Of a stretch of DNA of 7,165 nt, positions 6,500 through 7,165 are shown one piece after another. The DNA is from a bacterium. Lineage in GTDB: Bacteria; Verrucomicrobiota; Verrucomicrobiia; Limisphaerales; J093. The first letter of the stretch is position 1. Each line of letters opens with the position of its first letter. The DNA is taken from the NCBI GenBank assembly GCA_021784265.1, contig JAJXTA010000037.1:1-7165 (forward strand), written 5' to 3'. Made by a program: the position numbers and the translations under genes. The notes under the pieces are model-generated. The model made no database searches and was not told where the DNA came from. It saw only the letters and a list, made by a program, of their open reading frames with translations.

Positions 6500-7048
6500 A
6501 TGAATATGTTCCTCCTCCTCGGCCTTAGCGTGGCCCTCCTGGGCTGGGCGGCCGAAACCGCCGCCGCCCAGGCCGCTGACCTCCAGCCCGGCGATGCCGC
6601 GCCCAACTTCACCTTGCCTGGCAGCGACGGACACACCTACCGCCTGAGCGATTTCAAAGGCAAGCAGGCCGTGGTCCTGGCTTGGTTCCCGAAAGCCTTT
6701 ACCGGTGGGTGAACGGCGGAATGCAAGTCACTCCGTGCGAGTGGCGAGGCGATTCGGCGGTTCCAGGTAGCCTATTTCACGGCGAGCTGCGACCCTATGG
6801 AGGGTGACCACGGCAACAAGGCTTTTGCCGAGTCCCTCGGCTTGGATTACCCGATCCTGAGCGATCCTGAACGCAAAGTGGCGCGGGCCTATGGCGTCGT
6901 CAGCGGTGACCGGAAGAATGCTTCCCGGTGGACGTTTTATATTGGCAAAGATGGCAAGATCCTCTTCATCGATAAGGGGGTCAAGCCTGGCTCGCACGGG
7001 GAGGAAGTTGCAGCCAAGTTAAAGGCCCTGGGCGTGCCGAGCCGCTAG
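6500..7048 (+). CDS. Exported selenocysteine-containing peroxiredoxin (AhpC/TSA-Bcp type), read through TGA at 6710-6712
   Basis: Thiol peroxidase expected to reduce hydrogen peroxide and organic peroxides, probably outside the cytoplasm. Read straight through, it is 182 aa. Residues 1-25 look like a signal peptide (hydrophobic core FLLLGLSVALLGW, possible cut after AQA) but lack the usual basic N-terminus. The thioredoxin-fold entry DAAPNFTLPGSDG (32-44) and RLSDFKGKQAVVLAWFPKAFTGG (48-70) are typical of Bcp-like enzymes. Residue 71 is an in-frame TGA where the family has its peroxidatic cysteine, in the motif FTGG-U-TAEC. Downstream the same frame continues with conserved blocks: YFTASCD (92-98), LGLDYPILSDPERKVARAYGV, and WTFYIGKDGKILFID, to a TAG stop. 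Cys75, four residues after the TGA, could be the resolving cysteine; Cys97 is another. A SECIS-like hairpin follows the TGA. The alternative is a Cys-to-stop mutation making a pseudogene, or a base-call error. The absence of any other damage and the exact site of the TGA favour selenocysteine. Confidence 0.8.
6710..6712 (+). other. In-frame TGA, proposed selenocysteine codon (Sec71)
   Basis: The TGA replaces the peroxidatic cysteine codon of the peroxiredoxin; TGC or TGT would differ by one base. The frames before (6500-6709) and after (6713-7048) are the same, with no insertion or deletion. The residues on both sides (AWFPKAFTGG and TAECKSLR) are those normally around the active site. Confidence 0.78.
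6727..6745 (+). promoter_or_regulatory. Candidate bacterial SECIS hairpin
   Basis: In RNA, GUCACUC (6727-6733) pairs with GAGUGGC (6739-6745) over 7 bp, including one U-G pair, around the loop CGUGC (6734-6738). The loop begins 21 nt after the UGA. Known bacterial SECIS elements are hairpins just downstream of the UGA, inside the coding region, with a short apical loop carrying G among its first two bases; here G is second and is followed by U, as in the GU of the E. coli fdhF loop. This would recruit SelB with Sec-tRNA. No separate bulged U is visible in the upper stem. A 7-bp hairpin can occur by chance in GC-rich DNA, so this is supporting and not conclusive evidence. Confidence 0.6.
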
Positions 7049-7077
7049 CCGAGCAGAGCGATTGGCTGGTTCCGCGC

Positions 7078-7097
7078 ACCGGGGCCCGCCCGCCGGT
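7078..7097 (+). terminator. Weak candidate hairpin after the peroxiredoxin gene
   Basis: ACCGG (7078-7082) can pair with CCGGT (7093-7097) around a 10-nt GC-rich loop, followed by TT (7098-7099). It starts 30 nt after the stop. The short stem, long loop and minimal T-run make it weak. I see no gene in 7049-7165. Confidence 0.2.
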
Positions 7098-7165
7098 TTC
7101 GTGTCCCGCCCCGGCCTGCGAGCACCGCCGTGCCGCCTCAGGCCAAGGACAGATGGGGGCTGGTG

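Noticed and set aside
6500..6712. Peroxiredoxin as a simple pseudogene
   Set aside because: The only defect is the TGA at the one codon where Cys/Sec exchange is expected, with a fitting hairpin after it. Not excluded outright without sel genes in view.
6797..7048. The downstream half of the peroxiredoxin as an independent 83-aa gene
   Set aside because: The conserved sequence in this frame continues upstream of the ATG at 6797 without a break as far as the TGA at 6710; the half protein would lack the active site.
1..7165. CRISPR arrays, tRNA or rRNA genes, insertion sequences, integrase attachment sites
   Set aside because: I looked for regularly spaced repeats, tRNA-like cloverleafs, transposase motifs and flanking direct repeats and saw none.

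Overview
The window is GC-rich bacterial DNA, dense with genes. The best guess for the host is Verrucomicrobiota (Pedosphaera/Limisphaera-like). That placement rests on the look of the DnaN, RluA-type and peroxiredoxin proteins, on a secreted multi-domain GH51 glycosidase, and on GC-rich palindromic repeats. It is an inference from recall; no search was run. Few genes have a clear Shine-Dalgarno sequence, so several starts were chosen from protein content instead.

Layout: positions 1-199 are non-coding and hold two tandem hairpins, each with a TGC triloop, just beyond the 3' end of the first gene. A large secreted GH51 alpha-L-arabinofuranosidase-like enzyme runs on the minus strand (200-2728). 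A 266 bp divergent spacer follows, with one hairpin and a doubtful small membrane ORF. On the plus strand come an RluA-family pseudouridine synthase (2995-3825) and, 24 nt later, an IscS/NifS-type cysteine desulfurase (3850-5016), probably in one operon. The next spacer (5017-5223) carries several DnaA-box-like sequences and leads into dnaN, the DNA polymerase III sliding clamp (5224-6333). No dnaA is present beside it.

The most interesting locus is at 6436-7048. A TTGACA promoter with a perfect palindrome over its -10 region precedes a thiol peroxidase (peroxiredoxin) gene that looks broken by a TGA at 6710-6712. The TGA lies in frame, exactly where the peroxidatic cysteine should be (FTGG-[TGA]-TAEC). 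The same frame stays open and conserved to a normal stop at 7048. A 7-bp hairpin with loop CGTGC begins 14 nt after the TGA, so its apical loop lies 21 nt downstream; this fits the known form of bacterial SECIS elements. The best reading is one exported selenocysteine-containing peroxiredoxin of 182 residues, which a standard annotator would split into two fragments or call a pseudogene.

The genes show no single shared pathway. They cover polysaccharide degradation, RNA modification, sulfur (possibly selenium) mobilisation, replication and peroxide defence. A possible link is that cysteine desulfurases can also mobilise selenium, but nothing in the sequence proves this for the copy here. The selenocysteine genes themselves (selA, selB, selC, selD) are not in the window.
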